Assembly (NCBI GenBank): GCA_964462675.1
Contig: CAYWYS010000004.1
Coordinates: forward strand, 62,001-126,000
Length of the DNA stretch: 64,000 nt
Source of the DNA: XN24 sp964462675
GTDB lineage: Bacteria > Pseudomonadota > Gammaproteobacteria > Steroidobacterales > XN24
Direction of reading: 5' to 3'
Shown piece by piece: positions 50,826-59,756 of the stretch; positions within the stretch are counted from its first letter, which is position 1; each line of letters begins with the position of its first letter. The translations under genes and the position numbers were made by a program. The notes below the pieces were generated by a model. That model saw only the letters and a list, made by a program, of their open reading frames with translations. It was not told the DNA's origin and did no database searches.

Positions 50826-52136
50826 CTACAAGGTCAAGGCGGTGTACACCAGCAACCCGAGGAAGGTCGTCACCAGCGCCATGAAGTAGGCCGTGCCGAG
50901 CAGCGCGTACTTGAACCCCGTCGCGATGAAGCCTTGCCGGTAGACCACCTGCATCGCGCGGAACAGGTAGACGGGAATGTAGACGACCACGGCGACGGTG
51001 AGCAGATTGAGCGGCAGGCTGTCCGGCGCGAGGTGCTCCCCGCCCCAGCGGGCCGCGATCAGCAGGATGTTCAGGATGAAGAAGAAGGAGTGGAAGTGCA
51101 CCAGGAACAGCAGGTGCTCGGCGTAGTAGCGACCCGACAGCGGGTAGGCCACTTTCATGACCAGCGCCATCAGCGGCAGGAACAGGAACATCATCGCCGG
51201 CACGTTGCTCAGCAAGGTGCGCGCGAAGGAGCGCCCGTGATCGGCCGTGATGCGCTGGCAGATCTGGACGGCGCGGCTGTGCGGGACGAGCTGCACCAGC
51301 CACGCCGGCGCGCCTGAGTAATCGACCTCGCAGTCCTCGCCGACCCGCGCGCTGCCGATCGTGGCGCTCGAGCTGCGTCGTGGCGGGGCCTCCGCATCGG
51401 CCTCCGGGGCGGGCTCCGCCCCGACCGCTGCTGCGGACTCCGGCTCAAGCTGCTCGACGGCGGTGACCGGCTCGCCGTCCGTCTCGAACACGACGCTGCC
51501 GTCCGGGCCGAACTCGAACTTCGTGTTCAAGGTCGCGATGAAGAAGAACACGATGCTCGAGGCGATGAACAAGCGCACCGGTGGCACGTAGCGGGCGCGC
51601 CTGCCTTGCAGGTAGTCGAGCGTCAGCCGGCCCGGTCGGAACAGCAGCAGGCCCAGGGTGCGCCAGATGCGCGAATCGAGCGAGGCGAGCAGGTCGCCGG
51701 CTTCTTTCAGCATCTCCCAGAAGGTGATCATGCGCACGCGCGCCCGCTGGCCGCAGCTGGCGCAATACTGGCCCCACAACAGCTCGCTGCAGTTCGGGCA
51801 GGGCCGCGCGTCGGTCAGCGCCGCATCGCGGCCCTCGAGGACTATGCGGCGGCTGGCCTGGAAGCGGTCGCCGAAGCGGGCAATCCCCTGCGCGCGCATT
51901 CGCGGGGCATATTCCTCGAGGTAGCGCGCCAGTGCCGCGCGGTCCTCGAGCTCGTAGCGCACGACCCGCAGCGCCTTGCCGCTGTCGGGGTCCTCGGCCT
52001 TGTGGATGCTGGCGCCGGTGAAGCCGGGCAGCGCCAGCATGTCGTCGACATGGTATTCGAGCCAGGCCTCGAACTCGGCGAGGATTTCAGGATCGGGCTC
52101 GAGCGCGACCTCGTAAGCGATGCCCTCGCCGCGCAT
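50826..52136 (-). CDS. DUF4286-DUF3667 fusion membrane protein
   Basis: A 436-residue protein with two parts. The first 105 residues look like DUF4286 (IAYEVALEPDPEILAEFEAWLEYHVDDMLALPGF), a small ferredoxin-like domain. Residues about 110-436 match DUF3667: a zinc ribbon CPNCSELLWGQYCASCGQRA, then FWEMLKEAGDLLASLDSRIWRTLGLLLFRPGRLTLDYLQGRRARYVPPVRLF and five C-terminal membrane helices. A large polar loop (about 210-290) separates the first helix from the rest. DUF3667 has no known function. The gene lies between gspA and fadE on the same strand. Confidence 0.82.
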   Translation of the reverse strand: MRGEGIAYEVALEPDPEILAEFEAWLEYHVDDMLALPGFTGASIHKAEDPDSGKALRVVRYELEDRAALARYLEEYAPRMRAQGIARFGDRFQASRRIVLEGRDAALTDARPCPNCSELLWGQYCASCGQRARVRMITFWEMLKEAGDLLASLDSRIWRTLGLLLFRPGRLTLDYLQGRRARYVPPVRLFIASSIVFFFIATLNTKFEFGPDGSVVFETDGEPVTAVEQLEPESAAAVGAEPAPEADAEAPPRRSSSATIGSARVGEDCEVDYSGAPAWLVQLVPHSRAVQICQRITADHGRSFARTLLSNVPAMMFLFLPLMALVMKVAYPLSGRYYAEHLLFLVHFHSFFFILNILLIAARWGGEHLAPDSLPLNLLTVAVVVYIPVYLFRAMQVVYRQGFIATGFKYALLGTAYFMALVTTFLGLLVYTALTL

Positions 52137-52159
52137 GGCTTCGGCCCGGGCGGCCGGGC

Positions 52160-54673
52160 TTAAGCCTCGGCCGCCTCAGCCGATTTCACGTCGCCCGCAT
52201 CCTGCGGGGCGCGCCGTCCCTTGCGCGCCGGTTTCGTCGCGCGCATCGGCTGCCGGAAGTCTTCCGGCGCGAAGTCGTCGACGTTGATCAGCGCCATGAC
52301 CTTGGCGTCGGCGATGCGCAGCTTCTCCGCCTCCTCGGCCGTGATGATACCGGCCGCGACGCCCTCCTCGAGCTGCCCGGCGAAGTCCAGCGCGCGCACC
52401 TGTCCTTCCTTGGCGCCCTTGCGCAACTTCTTCTCCAGCGGCGACACCTCGATGGACAGCTCCATGGCCTCCTGCAGCAGCCCGAGGTGGCTGCCCGGCT
52501 CCACGGTGCGATACACGCCGTCACAGAGCCGGTCGCGCGTTTCGCCCGGGCTGATGACCAGTTCGACGATCCGCCGCGACTGGCCGTCGCGCGGGGCGCT
52601 GAAGCTGCGGCCGCGCGGGAACACGATGATGCGCAACAGCCAGGCGATCCAGCGCACCGGGAAGTTCCGCAGGAAACCGTGCAACTGCTCCTGCGCGCGG
52701 TACAGCAGGAAGCGGCAGCTCCACTCCACCAGCGGCAGGTCGGCCTCGCGCCGCCCCTGGTTCTCGAAATGCTTCAGCACCATCGACGCCAGGTAGAGGT
52801 TCGAGAGGATGTCGCCAAGCCGCGCGGACAGCATTTCCTTTTTCTTCAGCGCACCGCCGAGCGTCAGCATGGCCGTGTCGGAAGCCAGCGCGAAGGCCGC
52901 GCTGAAGCGGCCGATGTGCTGGTAGTAGCGCTGCGTCGGCCCGCGCGTCGGGCTGTCCGCCCAGCGCGCGGCGCTCAGGCCGAGCAGGAAGGCGCGCGCT
53001 GCGTTCGAGAACGCGTAGCCGAGATGGCCGAACAGCGCCCGGTCGAACGCCTCGAGGCCGGCCTCCTGGTCGGGGTTCTGCGCCGCATGCAGTTCCTTGA
53101 GCACGAACGGATGGCAGCGGATCGCGCCCTGGCCGAAGATCATCAGGCTGCGCGTCAGGATGTTCGCGCCCTCGACCGTGATCATGACCGGGATGGAGTT
53201 GTAGCCGGTGCCGAGATAGTTGCCCGGGCCCATGCAGATCGCCTTGCCGCCGTGGATGTCCATCGCATCGTTGGCGACCACGCGGGCCATCTCGGTGCAG
53301 TGATACTTCAGGATCGCGGAGGGCACGGCCGGCTTCTCGCCGGCGTCCACGGCGGCGATCGTGACGCTGCGCGCCGCGTCGATGATGTATGTGAAGCCCG
53401 CCATCCGCGCGAGCGCCTCCTGGACGCCTTCGAAACGGCCGATCGGCATGCCGAACTGCTTGCGGATGCGCGCGTAGGCGCCGGTGGCGAACACGCCGGC
53501 CTTGGCGCCGCCGTTGGCATTCGACGGCAGCGAGATGCAGCGCCCCACCGACAGGCATTCCATCAGCATCCGCCAGCCCTGGCCGGCCATCTTCGGCCCG
53601 CCGATGATCGCATCCAGCGGCAGGAACACGTCCCGGCCCTCGATCGGGCCGTTCATGAACGGCACCGACAAGGGAATGTGGCGACGGCCGATCTCGACCC
53701 CCGGGGTGTCCGCGGGCACCAGCACGACGGTGATGCCGAGGTCCTTGTCCTTGCCGAGCAGCCCGTCCGGGTCGAACAGCCGGAGCGCCAGCCCGACCAC
53801 GGTCGCGACCGGCGCGAGCGTGATGTAGCGCTTGGAGAAATTCATTCGCAGGCCGAGCACTTCCTCGCCGTCAAGTACTTGCTTGCAGACCACGCCCTCG
53901 TCCGGGATCGATGCCGCATCCGAGCCGGCGCGCGGGCTGGTCAACCCGAAGCACGGGATTTCCTTGCCGGAAGCGAGGCCCGGCAGCCAGCGATTCTTCT
54001 GCTCCTCGGTGCCGTACTTGAGCAACAGTTCCGCCGGGCCGAGCGAGTTCGGCACTGCGGCCGTGGAGGCCAGCGTCGCGCTGCGGCTGGCGATCTTGGT
54101 CAGCACCTGGCTGTGCGCATAGGCGGAAAACTCGAGGCCGCCGTATTGCTTCGGAATGATCATCGCGAAGAAGCCGTCGCCGCGCAGGGACTGCCACGTT
54201 TCCGGCGACAGGTCCTGGAGGTCATGCGTGACCTGCCATTCGTCGATCTGCCGGCAGAGCGCCTCGCAGGGTCCGTCCAGGAAGGCCTGCTCCTCGTCGG
54301 ACAGTTGCGGCGAGGGCGCGCCGAGCAGCTTGTGCCAGCGCGGCACGCCGGCAAACAGCTCGCCTTCCCACCACACCGTGCCGGCCTCGAGCGCCTCGCG
54401 CTCGGTGCGCGACATCGAGGGCAGCATCTTCCGGTAAATGCGCAGCAGCGGCCGCGTGACCCGCTCGCGCCGCACGTCCGTCAGGTTCAGCGCGACGAGG
54501 CCCGCGAACAGCACCCACAGCAGCAGTATCCAGAGCACGCTGCCGGCGCCGAAGATCGTGTAGCCGAGCAAGGCTACGCCCGTGGCGGCCGTGGCCGGGC
54601 CAAGACTCACGCGCCGATAGGCCAGCGCCAGCGCGCCACCAAAGAACAACAGGAACCAGAACAGAGTGGACAC
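52160..54673 (-). CDS. fadE: Acyl-CoA dehydrogenase FadE
   Basis: An 837-residue enzyme of the large FadE class (E. coli 814): two N-terminal hydrophobic stretches (residues 1-65), the acyl-CoA dehydrogenase core with FFAMIIPKQYGGLEFSAYAHSQVLTKIASRS, CFGLTSPRAGSDAASI and MECLSVGRCISLPSNANGG, and the C-terminal DUF1974 extension. It catalyses the first step of beta-oxidation at the membrane. It has its own strong promoter at 54737-54765. Confidence 0.95.
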   Translation of the reverse strand: MSTLFWFLLFFGGALALAYRRVSLGPATAATGVALLGYTIFGAGSVLWILLLWVLFAGLVALNLTDVRRERVTRPLLRIYRKMLPSMSRTEREALEAGTVWWEGELFAGVPRWHKLLGAPSPQLSDEEQAFLDGPCEALCRQIDEWQVTHDLQDLSPETWQSLRGDGFFAMIIPKQYGGLEFSAYAHSQVLTKIASRSATLASTAAVPNSLGPAELLLKYGTEEQKNRWLPGLASGKEIPCFGLTSPRAGSDAASIPDEGVVCKQVLDGEEVLGLRMNFSKRYITLAPVATVVGLALRLFDPDGLLGKDKDLGITVVLVPADTPGVEIGRRHIPLSVPFMNGPIEGRDVFLPLDAIIGGPKMAGQGWRMLMECLSVGRCISLPSNANGGAKAGVFATGAYARIRKQFGMPIGRFEGVQEALARMAGFTYIIDAARSVTIAAVDAGEKPAVPSAILKYHCTEMARVVANDAMDIHGGKAICMGPGNYLGTGYNSIPVMITVEGANILTRSLMIFGQGAIRCHPFVLKELHAAQNPDQEAGLEAFDRALFGHLGYAFSNAARAFLLGLSAARWADSPTRGPTQRYYQHIGRFSAAFALASDTAMLTLGGALKKKEMLSARLGDILSNLYLASMVLKHFENQGRREADLPLVEWSCRFLLYRAQEQLHGFLRNFPVRWIAWLLRIIVFPRGRSFSAPRDGQSRRIVELVISPGETRDRLCDGVYRTVEPGSHLGLLQEAMELSIEVSPLEKKLRKGAKEGQVRALDFAGQLEEGVAAGIITAEEAEKLRIADAKVMALINVDDFAPEDFRQPMRATKPARKGRRAPQDAGDVKSAEAAEA

Positions 54674-54736
54674 GTTGCTTTACCCCTCGAGCGAAACGGC
54701 GGCCCGGCGCGCGTCACGGCGCCATACAGTCGTTTG

Positions 54737-54765
54737 AATATACCCTCGAAGCGGGCTTGTGCCAA
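54737..54765 (-). promoter_or_regulatory. Sigma70-type promoter of fadE
   Basis: On the minus strand TTGGCA (54760-54765) and TATATT (54737-54742) are separated by exactly 17 bases, about 65 bases upstream of the fadE ATG. A TTCAAACG sequence follows the -10; it resembles half of a PsrA-type site (CAAAC...GTTTG), but the other half is not convincing. Confidence 0.65.
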
Positions 54766-54777
54766 AGGCGGCGGCGA

Positions 54778-55755
54778 CTAGATCAGGTCGCGGACGTCGT
54801 TGCGTTCCTCGAGCAGCTCCTTCTCGGTCGCCTGCATGCGCGCGCGGCTGAATTCACTGATCTCCAGCCCCTGGACGATCTCGTAGCGGCCATTGGCGCA
54901 GCGCACGGGGAACGAGTAGACGATTCCCTCGGCGACGCCGTAGCTGCCGTCGGACGGCACGGCCATGCTCACCCAGTCGCCCGGCGCGCTGCCGAGCGCC
55001 CAGTCGCGCACGTGGTCGATCGCGGCCGAAGCGGCCGAAGCGGCCGAGGACAGGCCGCGCGCCTTGATGATGGCCGCGCCGCGCTGCTGCACCGTCGGGA
55101 TGAAATCATCGCGCACCCACCCCTGGTCGACGAGCGAGGGGGCCGGCTTGCCGCGCACCGTGCAATGGGCGATGTCGGGGTACTGGGTCGCCGAGTGATT
55201 GCCCCAGATCGTCATCTGGCGGATGTCGTTGACGCTCGCGCCGGTCTTCGCGGCGAGCTGGCTGATGGCGCGGTTGTGGTCCAGCCGGGTCATGGCCGTG
55301 AAGCGGGCATGGTCGAGGTCGGGCGCGTTCGACAGCGCGATCAGCGCATTGGTGTTCGCCGGGTTGCCGACGACCAGCACCTTGACCTTGCGGTGGGCGT
55401 TATCGTTCAGCGCCTTGCCCTGGGCGGAAAATATCTTGGCGTTCTCGAGCAGCAGGTCCTTGCGTTCCATGCCGGGCCCGCGCGGCCTTGCGCCGACCAG
55501 CAGCGCGTAGTTCGCATCGCCGAAAGCCACGTCCGGCTGGTCGGTAGCGACCACCCCGGCGAGCGTCGGGAACGCGCAATCCAGCAGTTCCATCTCGACG
55601 CCCTTCAGCGCGCCCAGCGCCGGCGGGATCTCGAGCAGCTGCAGGATCACGGGGGTGTCGGGACCGAGCAGCTGGCCGGAGGCGATGCGGAAGGCCAGCT
55701 GGTAGCCGATCTGGCCGGCGGCGCCGGTGATGGCGACTCTCGCGGGTTGGGTCAT
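54778..55755 (-). CDS. mdh: Malate dehydrogenase
   Basis: A 325-residue NAD-dependent dehydrogenase: VAITGAAGQIGYQLAFRIASG for NAD binding, VGARPRGPGMERKDLL (substrate Arg), VGNPANTNAL, RLDHNRA and the catalytic His in TIWGNHSATQYPD. This is the non-mitochondrial type common in proteobacteria and actinobacteria. It interconverts malate and oxaloacetate in the citric acid cycle. ATG 55755 has GGGAG seven bases upstream. It is divergent from the GntR-ABC operon. Confidence 0.96.
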   Translation of the reverse strand: MTQPARVAITGAAGQIGYQLAFRIASGQLLGPDTPVILQLLEIPPALGALKGVEMELLDCAFPTLAGVVATDQPDVAFGDANYALLVGARPRGPGMERKDLLLENAKIFSAQGKALNDNAHRKVKVLVVGNPANTNALIALSNAPDLDHARFTAMTRLDHNRAISQLAAKTGASVNDIRQMTIWGNHSATQYPDIAHCTVRGKPAPSLVDQGWVRDDFIPTVQQRGAAIIKARGLSSAASAASAAIDHVRDWALGSAPGDWVSMAVPSDGSYGVAEGIVYSFPVRCANGRYEIVQGLEISEFSRARMQATEKELLEERNDVRDLI

Positions 55756-55895
55756 CTGTGACTCCCTGTTCTGGATTCTGGCGGTGGGGCGGGTTTGTGC
55801 GGCCCGGCGGTGGTGCGGCCCCGCAATCAACAGGGCGGCGCAACATTTTAGCAGCGCCGGGGGCCGCTCGCCGGACCGTTTTTATCGGGTGGGGC

Positions 55896-55936
55896 TTGCA
55901 TTCTTCGAAACTGGTGTTATAGTTGACTACAACACC
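55896..55936 (+). promoter_or_regulatory. Promoter and operator of the GntR-ABC operon
   Basis: TTGCAT (55896-55901) and TATAGT (55918-55923) are spaced by 16 bases. Overlapping the -10 is an inverted repeat GGTGTTATAG-TTGA-CTACAACACC (55913-55936) with one mismatch in 10-base arms. Its position fits repression by the GntR/YtrA-type regulator encoded first in the operon. Confidence 0.7.
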
Positions 55937-55975
55937 GGATCAGCCATCGGCGTGCAAGCGCCAACAGGACCCGCC

Positions 55976-56065
55976 ATGAGCACCAGGAAGAAGCGCGAAG
56001 AAACCATGCGCCTGCTAACGATCCTCGCGATCGCCTGCCTGACGCTTGCCTCGATGATGGCCTGA
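55976..56065 (+). CDS. 29-residue membrane peptide in the GntR-ABC leader
   Basis: A short frame MSTRKKREETMRLLTILAIA followed by CLTLASMMA. A basic start is followed by a hydrophobic helix of about 17 residues, as in small single-pass membrane proteins. It begins about 50 bases after the -10 and ends 15 bases before the GntR ATG. No clear ribosome site precedes it, so it may instead be an untranslated leader; an internal ATG at 56006 is possible. Confidence 0.4.
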   Translation: MSTRKKREETMRLLTILAIACLTLASMMA

Positions 56066-56080
56066 GCGGCGGAGGACACC

Positions 56081-56464
56081 ATGGAAGGCGAGTGGAACGA
56101 CGCCCAGCCGATCTACCGGCAACTGCGCGACCGGGTCGTGACGATGATCCTCGAAGGCGTGCTGGCCGACGGCGACGCCCTGCCGTCGGTGCGGACCGTC
56201 GCGGCCGAATACCGGCTCAACCCGTTGACGGTGCTGAAAGCTTACCAGGAGCTCGTCGACGAGGGCCTGGTCGAAAAGCGCCGCGGTCGCGGCATGTACG
56301 TCCGCGACGGCGCCTGCAAGGCGCTGATGAAGGACGAGCGCCAGGCCTTCCTGAGCGAGCAGTGGCCGCAGGTCGTCGCCACGATTCGGCGCCTGGGCCT
56401 CGATCCCGATGAGTTGCTCGCGCGGGCCCGTGAGCAGCTCGACGACCAGGAGGACGGCAAGTGA
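56081..56464 (+). CDS. GntR-family regulator, YtrA subfamily
   Basis: A 127-residue regulator: PIYRQLRDRVVTMILEGVLADGDALPSVRTVAAEYRLNPLTVLKAYQELVDEGLVEKRRGRGMYV is a complete GntR winged helix, and only a short helical tail of about 45 residues follows, as in YtrA, which lacks a large effector domain. Regulators of this group repress an adjacent ABC transporter and respond to cell-wall or membrane stress. It overlaps the ATPase gene by four bases (GTGA). Confidence 0.92.
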   Translation: MEGEWNDAQPIYRQLRDRVVTMILEGVLADGDALPSVRTVAAEYRLNPLTVLKAYQELVDEGLVEKRRGRGMYVRDGACKALMKDERQAFLSEQWPQVVATIRRLGLDPDELLARAREQLDDQEDGK

Positions 56465-57318
56465 ACCCCGTGATCAGAGCCCAGGGACTCTCGCGCCGCT
56501 ACGGCAGCACCGTCGCGCTCGACCATGTCGACTTCGAAATCCCGTCGGGGCGCATCGTCGGCCTGATCGGCCCGAACGGCGCCGGCAAGACGACCGCGTT
56601 GAAGGCGATTCTCGGCCTCGGGCGTTTCGAGGGGCAACTGGAAGTGCTGGGCCTCGACCCGCGCCGCAAGCGCGCCGAGCTGATGCAGCAGGTGGCGTTC
56701 ATTGCCGACGTCGCCGTGTTGCCGCGCTGGTTGCGCGTGCGCCAGGCGCTCGACGTCACCGCGGGGCTGCACCCGCGCTTCAGTCGCGCGAAAGCCGAGG
56801 CCTTTCTCGCGCAGACCGAGATCAAGCCGGCCAGCAAGATCGGCGCGCTCTCCAAGGGCATGGTGACGCAGCTGCACCTGGCGCTGGTGATGGCGATCGA
56901 CGCGCGGCTGCTGGTGCTCGACGAGCCGACGCTCGGGCTCGACATCATCTACCGGAAGGAATTCTACAGCGCGCTGCTGAACGATTATTTCGATGGCGAG
57001 CGCACCATCCTGCTGACGACGCACCAGGTCGAGGAAGTCGAGCACATCCTGACCGACCTGATGTTCATCAGCCATGGACGCATCGTGCTCGACGAGAGCA
57101 TGGACGCGCTCGGTGAGAAGTTCCTGGAGCTCGCGACGCGGCCCGACATGGCGGCGCGCGCCCGCGAGCTCGGCCCGCTGTCGGAGCGCCAGGGCCTCGG
57201 CCGGCATTACTTTGTGTTCGAGAACCGGACGCGCGCCGAGCTCGCGCCGCTCGGCGAGATCAAGGTGCCGGGCGTCGCCGACCTGTTCGTCGCCAAGGTC
57301 AGGAGGGCCGCGTCGTGA
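56461..57318 (+). CDS. YtrB-type ABC transporter ATPase
   Basis: A 285-residue ATPase: Walker A GPNGAGKTT, a short Q-loop region AFIADVAVLPRWLRVRQ in which the usual Gln is not obvious, the signature ALSKGMVTQLHLALVM (SKGM in place of SGGQ, as usual for YtrB/BcrA-like proteins), Walker B RLLVLDEPTLGLDI and switch His TTHQVEEVE. It starts at GTG 56461 and overlaps the permease gene by four bases. Confidence 0.9.
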   Translation: MNPVIRAQGLSRRYGSTVALDHVDFEIPSGRIVGLIGPNGAGKTTALKAILGLGRFEGQLEVLGLDPRRKRAELMQQVAFIADVAVLPRWLRVRQALDVTAGLHPRFSRAKAEAFLAQTEIKPASKIGALSKGMVTQLHLALVMAIDARLLVLDEPTLGLDIIYRKEFYSALLNDYFDGERTILLTTHQVEEVEHILTDLMFISHGRIVLDESMDALGEKFLELATRPDMAARARELGPLSERQGLGRHYFVFENRTRAELAPLGEIKVPGVADLFVAKVRRAAS

Positions 57319-58235
57319 AACAGATGATGACCCTGGTGCGGCGCGAACTGATCGAGAACCGCTCCAGCTGGGCCGTGACCTCGGTATTCGGCGCGCTGTT
57401 CGTGCTCGCCGCGCTGCTGGCGGTGTTCGGCCTGGTGCGCATCGGCGTCATGGACGGCACCATGACGTTGGCCGAGATCGGCGACGAGCTGGATCCGACT
57501 TCGATCGCCGTCGGCCTGCAGATCATGCTGATGTCGATCGCGATGCTGCTGAACCTCGTCATGACCTTCGTCGTGTTCTTCTACTTCCTCGACGCGCTGT
57601 ACAACGAGCGCAAGGATCGCAGCATCCTGTTCTGGAAGTCCTTGCCGGTTTCTGACCTGCAGGTGGTCGGCTCCAAGTACCTGACCGGCATTGCCGCGAT
57701 TCCGCTGCTGACTGTCGGCGTGTTCGTCGTCACGGCGGTGCTGGTCTGGCTGATCGGCGGCCTGGCGCTGTACTGGGCCGGCTCGGGCGAGGCGCTGGCC
57801 AGCGGCCCGGCATCGATCGCCCGCGTCACGACGGCGCTGCTGTACGCGCTGCTCGTGCAAGCGCTGTGGTTTGCGCCGATCGACGGCTGGCTGCTGCTGG
57901 TGTCGGCCTTTGCGAAGCGCGCCGTGCTGGGCTGGGCGATCGCGCCGCCGGCGCTCTTGATGGTGGCCGAGCGGACGTTGCTCGGGACGTCGAACTTTGC
58001 GGCGCTGCTGCACCACCGGATGGTCGGCGGCTTCGAGCTGGCTTTCCGCGGCGATCGCGAGGTCGCGATGTTCGGATCCGAAGGCGGCACAATCATTTCG
58101 AACTTTCCTGCGCTGAGCGAGCTGTTTTCGCCGGGACGGCTGCTCGCCGCGCCCTCCCTGTGGCTCGGCATCGCCGTCGGCGTGCTGTTCCTCGCCGGCG
58201 CCGTCTGGCTGCGCCGCTGGCGCGACGATTCCTGA
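57315..58235 (+). CDS. ABC-2 type permease of the GntR operon
   Basis: A 306-residue membrane protein with about six helices (SWAVTSVFGALFVLAALLAVFGLV; IMLMSIAMLLNLVMTFVVFFYFLDALYNERKDRSILFWKSLPVSD and onward). The ALYNERKDRSILFWKSLPVSD segment is typical of ABC-2 permeases paired with YtrB-like ATPases. A periplasmic segment is inserted between the fifth and sixth helices. GTG 57315 overlaps the ATPase stop. Substrate unknown; relatives deal with cell-wall-active peptides. Confidence 0.85.
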   Translation: MKQMMTLVRRELIENRSSWAVTSVFGALFVLAALLAVFGLVRIGVMDGTMTLAEIGDELDPTSIAVGLQIMLMSIAMLLNLVMTFVVFFYFLDALYNERKDRSILFWKSLPVSDLQVVGSKYLTGIAAIPLLTVGVFVVTAVLVWLIGGLALYWAGSGEALASGPASIARVTTALLYALLVQALWFAPIDGWLLLVSAFAKRAVLGWAIAPPALLMVAERTLLGTSNFAALLHHRMVGGFELAFRGDREVAMFGSEGGTIISNFPALSELFSPGRLLAAPSLWLGIAVGVLFLAGAVWLRRWRDDS

Positions 58236-58281
58236 GCGGAGGCTTGCGCAGTCATTTACCTTGAGCTGGAGACGATACGCA

Positions 58282-58671
58282 ATGATCTCGAGACGGAGTT
58301 CGCGGCGGGCCCGGATTGCCCTCGTGGCGGCCAGCGCCGCGCTGGCCAGCGGCTGCGTGGTCGTGGTCGGCGGCGAGGGCAACCATCGGCGCGCCGACGT
58401 CGAATGGTCGAGTGACCACGATCGCGCCGTAACTGCGGCGCCGCTTCGCGAGGACAGTGCCCTGGCGCGCGAGGTCGAGTCCCGCATCCGGGTCGACACG
58501 GCGCTGGCGCGCGAGGACATCAGCGTCTCGTCGAGCGGCGGGACCGTGACGCTGCACGGCCGTGTCGGAGGTCTGGCAGCGCTCGAGCACGTCGTGCGCG
58601 TCGCCGCCGATGTGCCCGGCGTGACGCGAGTCGTGTCGCGCCTGACCGTCGACGTCGAGGTGGGATCATGA
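58282..58671 (+). CDS. BON-domain lipoprotein
   Basis: A 129-residue lipoprotein: basic start, hydrophobic segment and lipobox LASGC (C25), then one BON domain (DSALAREVESRIRVDTALAREDISVSSSGGTVTLHGRVGGLAALEHVVRVAADVPGVTRVVSRL). BON domains bind phospholipid membranes; OsmY and DolP are family members. ATG 58282 with GGAG about 10 bases upstream is preferred. It overlaps the next gene by four bases (ATGA). Confidence 0.87.
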   Translation: MISRRSSRRARIALVAASAALASGCVVVVGGEGNHRRADVEWSSDHDRAVTAAPLREDSALAREVESRIRVDTALAREDISVSSSGGTVTLHGRVGGLAALEHVVRVAADVPGVTRVVSRLTVDVEVGS

Positions 58672-59756
58672 GGCTGGCGCGCGCGATATGCATCGCCGCG
58701 CTGGGACTGGCGCTGGCGCTGCCGGCCGCCGCGGCCGAGCGTGAGCTCGAGTTGCGGCTGGACGGCACGCGCGCCGTCGAGCTTCACAACCTGGCCGGCA
58801 CGGTGCGCCTCGTGCCGGGCGACGGCGAGTTCGTGATCCGCGCCAGGGTGACCGCGGAGAGCGACGCGCTGGCGGACGAGGTTAGCCTGCAGACGAGTCA
58901 GCGCGGCGCCGTCCGCGAGGTCGTCGTGGCGTACCCGGCGCGCCTGTCACGCCTGCGCTATGACGGCGAGGAGTTTCGCCGCATCAACACATCGATCACG
59001 TACCAGGGCCGCAAGGTGCAGCTCAGCAGTTCGCAGGGTGAACTGCTGCGCGTCGACCTCGAGATCCTCGTGCCGGCCGACGCGGCCCTGCGCGTTCGCA
59101 ACGGCGTCGGCCCGGTCAGCGCCGAGCGCGTCCACGGCGAGCTGTCGCTCGGCGCCCGCGCGGGGGGCGTGCGCGTCCTCGACGGCCGCGGTAAGCTGCG
59201 CGCCGAGTCCGGCTCCGGCCGCATCACGATCGAGAGCTTTCGCGGCGACGTGGCCGCGGATGCCGGCAGCGGTCGGATCGAGATCGAGAACGTGCTCGGC
59301 CGGGTCGAGGCGGACACCGGTTCCGGCAACGTGTCGCTGCGCGGTATCGACGGCGACATCGAGGTCGACACCGGCTCCGGCAGCGTCAGCCTGACGGACG
59401 TCAGCGGCTCGCTCGACATCGACACCGGCTCGGGATCGGTGCGCGGCGAGGGCCTCGTCGCCGGTCCGGATGTCATCGTCGACACCGGCTCCGGCAGCGT
59501 TTCCCTGGCCGGCGATCTCGCCGCGATGCGCCACCTCGTCGTGGATACCGGATCGGGCAGCGTCGATATCCGCAGCGTCACCCCGCTGTCGCTGCGTCTG
59601 GACTTGCGCAACCGCAACGGCGAGTTCCGGATCGACATCCCGGCGCTCAGCCAGGTCGAATCGGGCCGTCGCAACTTCCGCGCGGTGGCCGGCGCCGGCG
59701 ACGGCACGGCACGGGTCTCCACCGGCAGCGGCGGGATCCGGATCAGCGCGCCCTAG
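58668..59756 (+). CDS. DUF4097 family exported beta-repeat protein
   Basis: A 362-residue exported protein with a signal peptide (ARAICIAALGLALALPAAAA). From about residue 180 it is built of short repeats on the pattern D-x-G-S-G-x-(V/I)-x-(L/I/V)-x, at least eight times, for example DTGSGSVSL, which should stack into a right-handed beta-helix. This fits DUF4097/DUF4098 proteins, often encoded near ABC or stress genes. Function unknown; an envelope role is likely from the coupling with a BON lipoprotein. It converges with purT, overlapping by four bases. Confidence 0.87.
   Translation: MRLARAICIAALGLALALPAAAAERELELRLDGTRAVELHNLAGTVRLVPGDGEFVIRARVTAESDALADEVSLQTSQRGAVREVVVAYPARLSRLRYDGEEFRRINTSITYQGRKVQLSSSQGELLRVDLEILVPADAALRVRNGVGPVSAERVHGELSLGARAGGVRVLDGRGKLRAESGSGRITIESFRGDVAADAGSGRIEIENVLGRVEADTGSGNVSLRGIDGDIEVDTGSGSVSLTDVSGSLDIDTGSGSVRGEGLVAGPDVIVDTGSGSVSLAGDLAAMRHLVVDTGSGSVDIRSVTPLSLRLDLRNRNGEFRIDIPALSQVESGRRNFRAVAGAGDGTARVSTGSGGIRISAP

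Noticed and set aside
55021..55055. Tandem 9-base repeats (GCGGCCGAA) in mdh
   Set aside because: They encode the SSAASAASAA stretch found in normal malate dehydrogenases of this type, so this is codon repetition, not an insertion.
59300..59580. Regularly spaced GC-rich repeats resembling a CRISPR or minisatellite
   Set aside because: They are in frame and encode the DTGSGSVSL repeats of the DUF4097 protein; spacers are not unique sequences.
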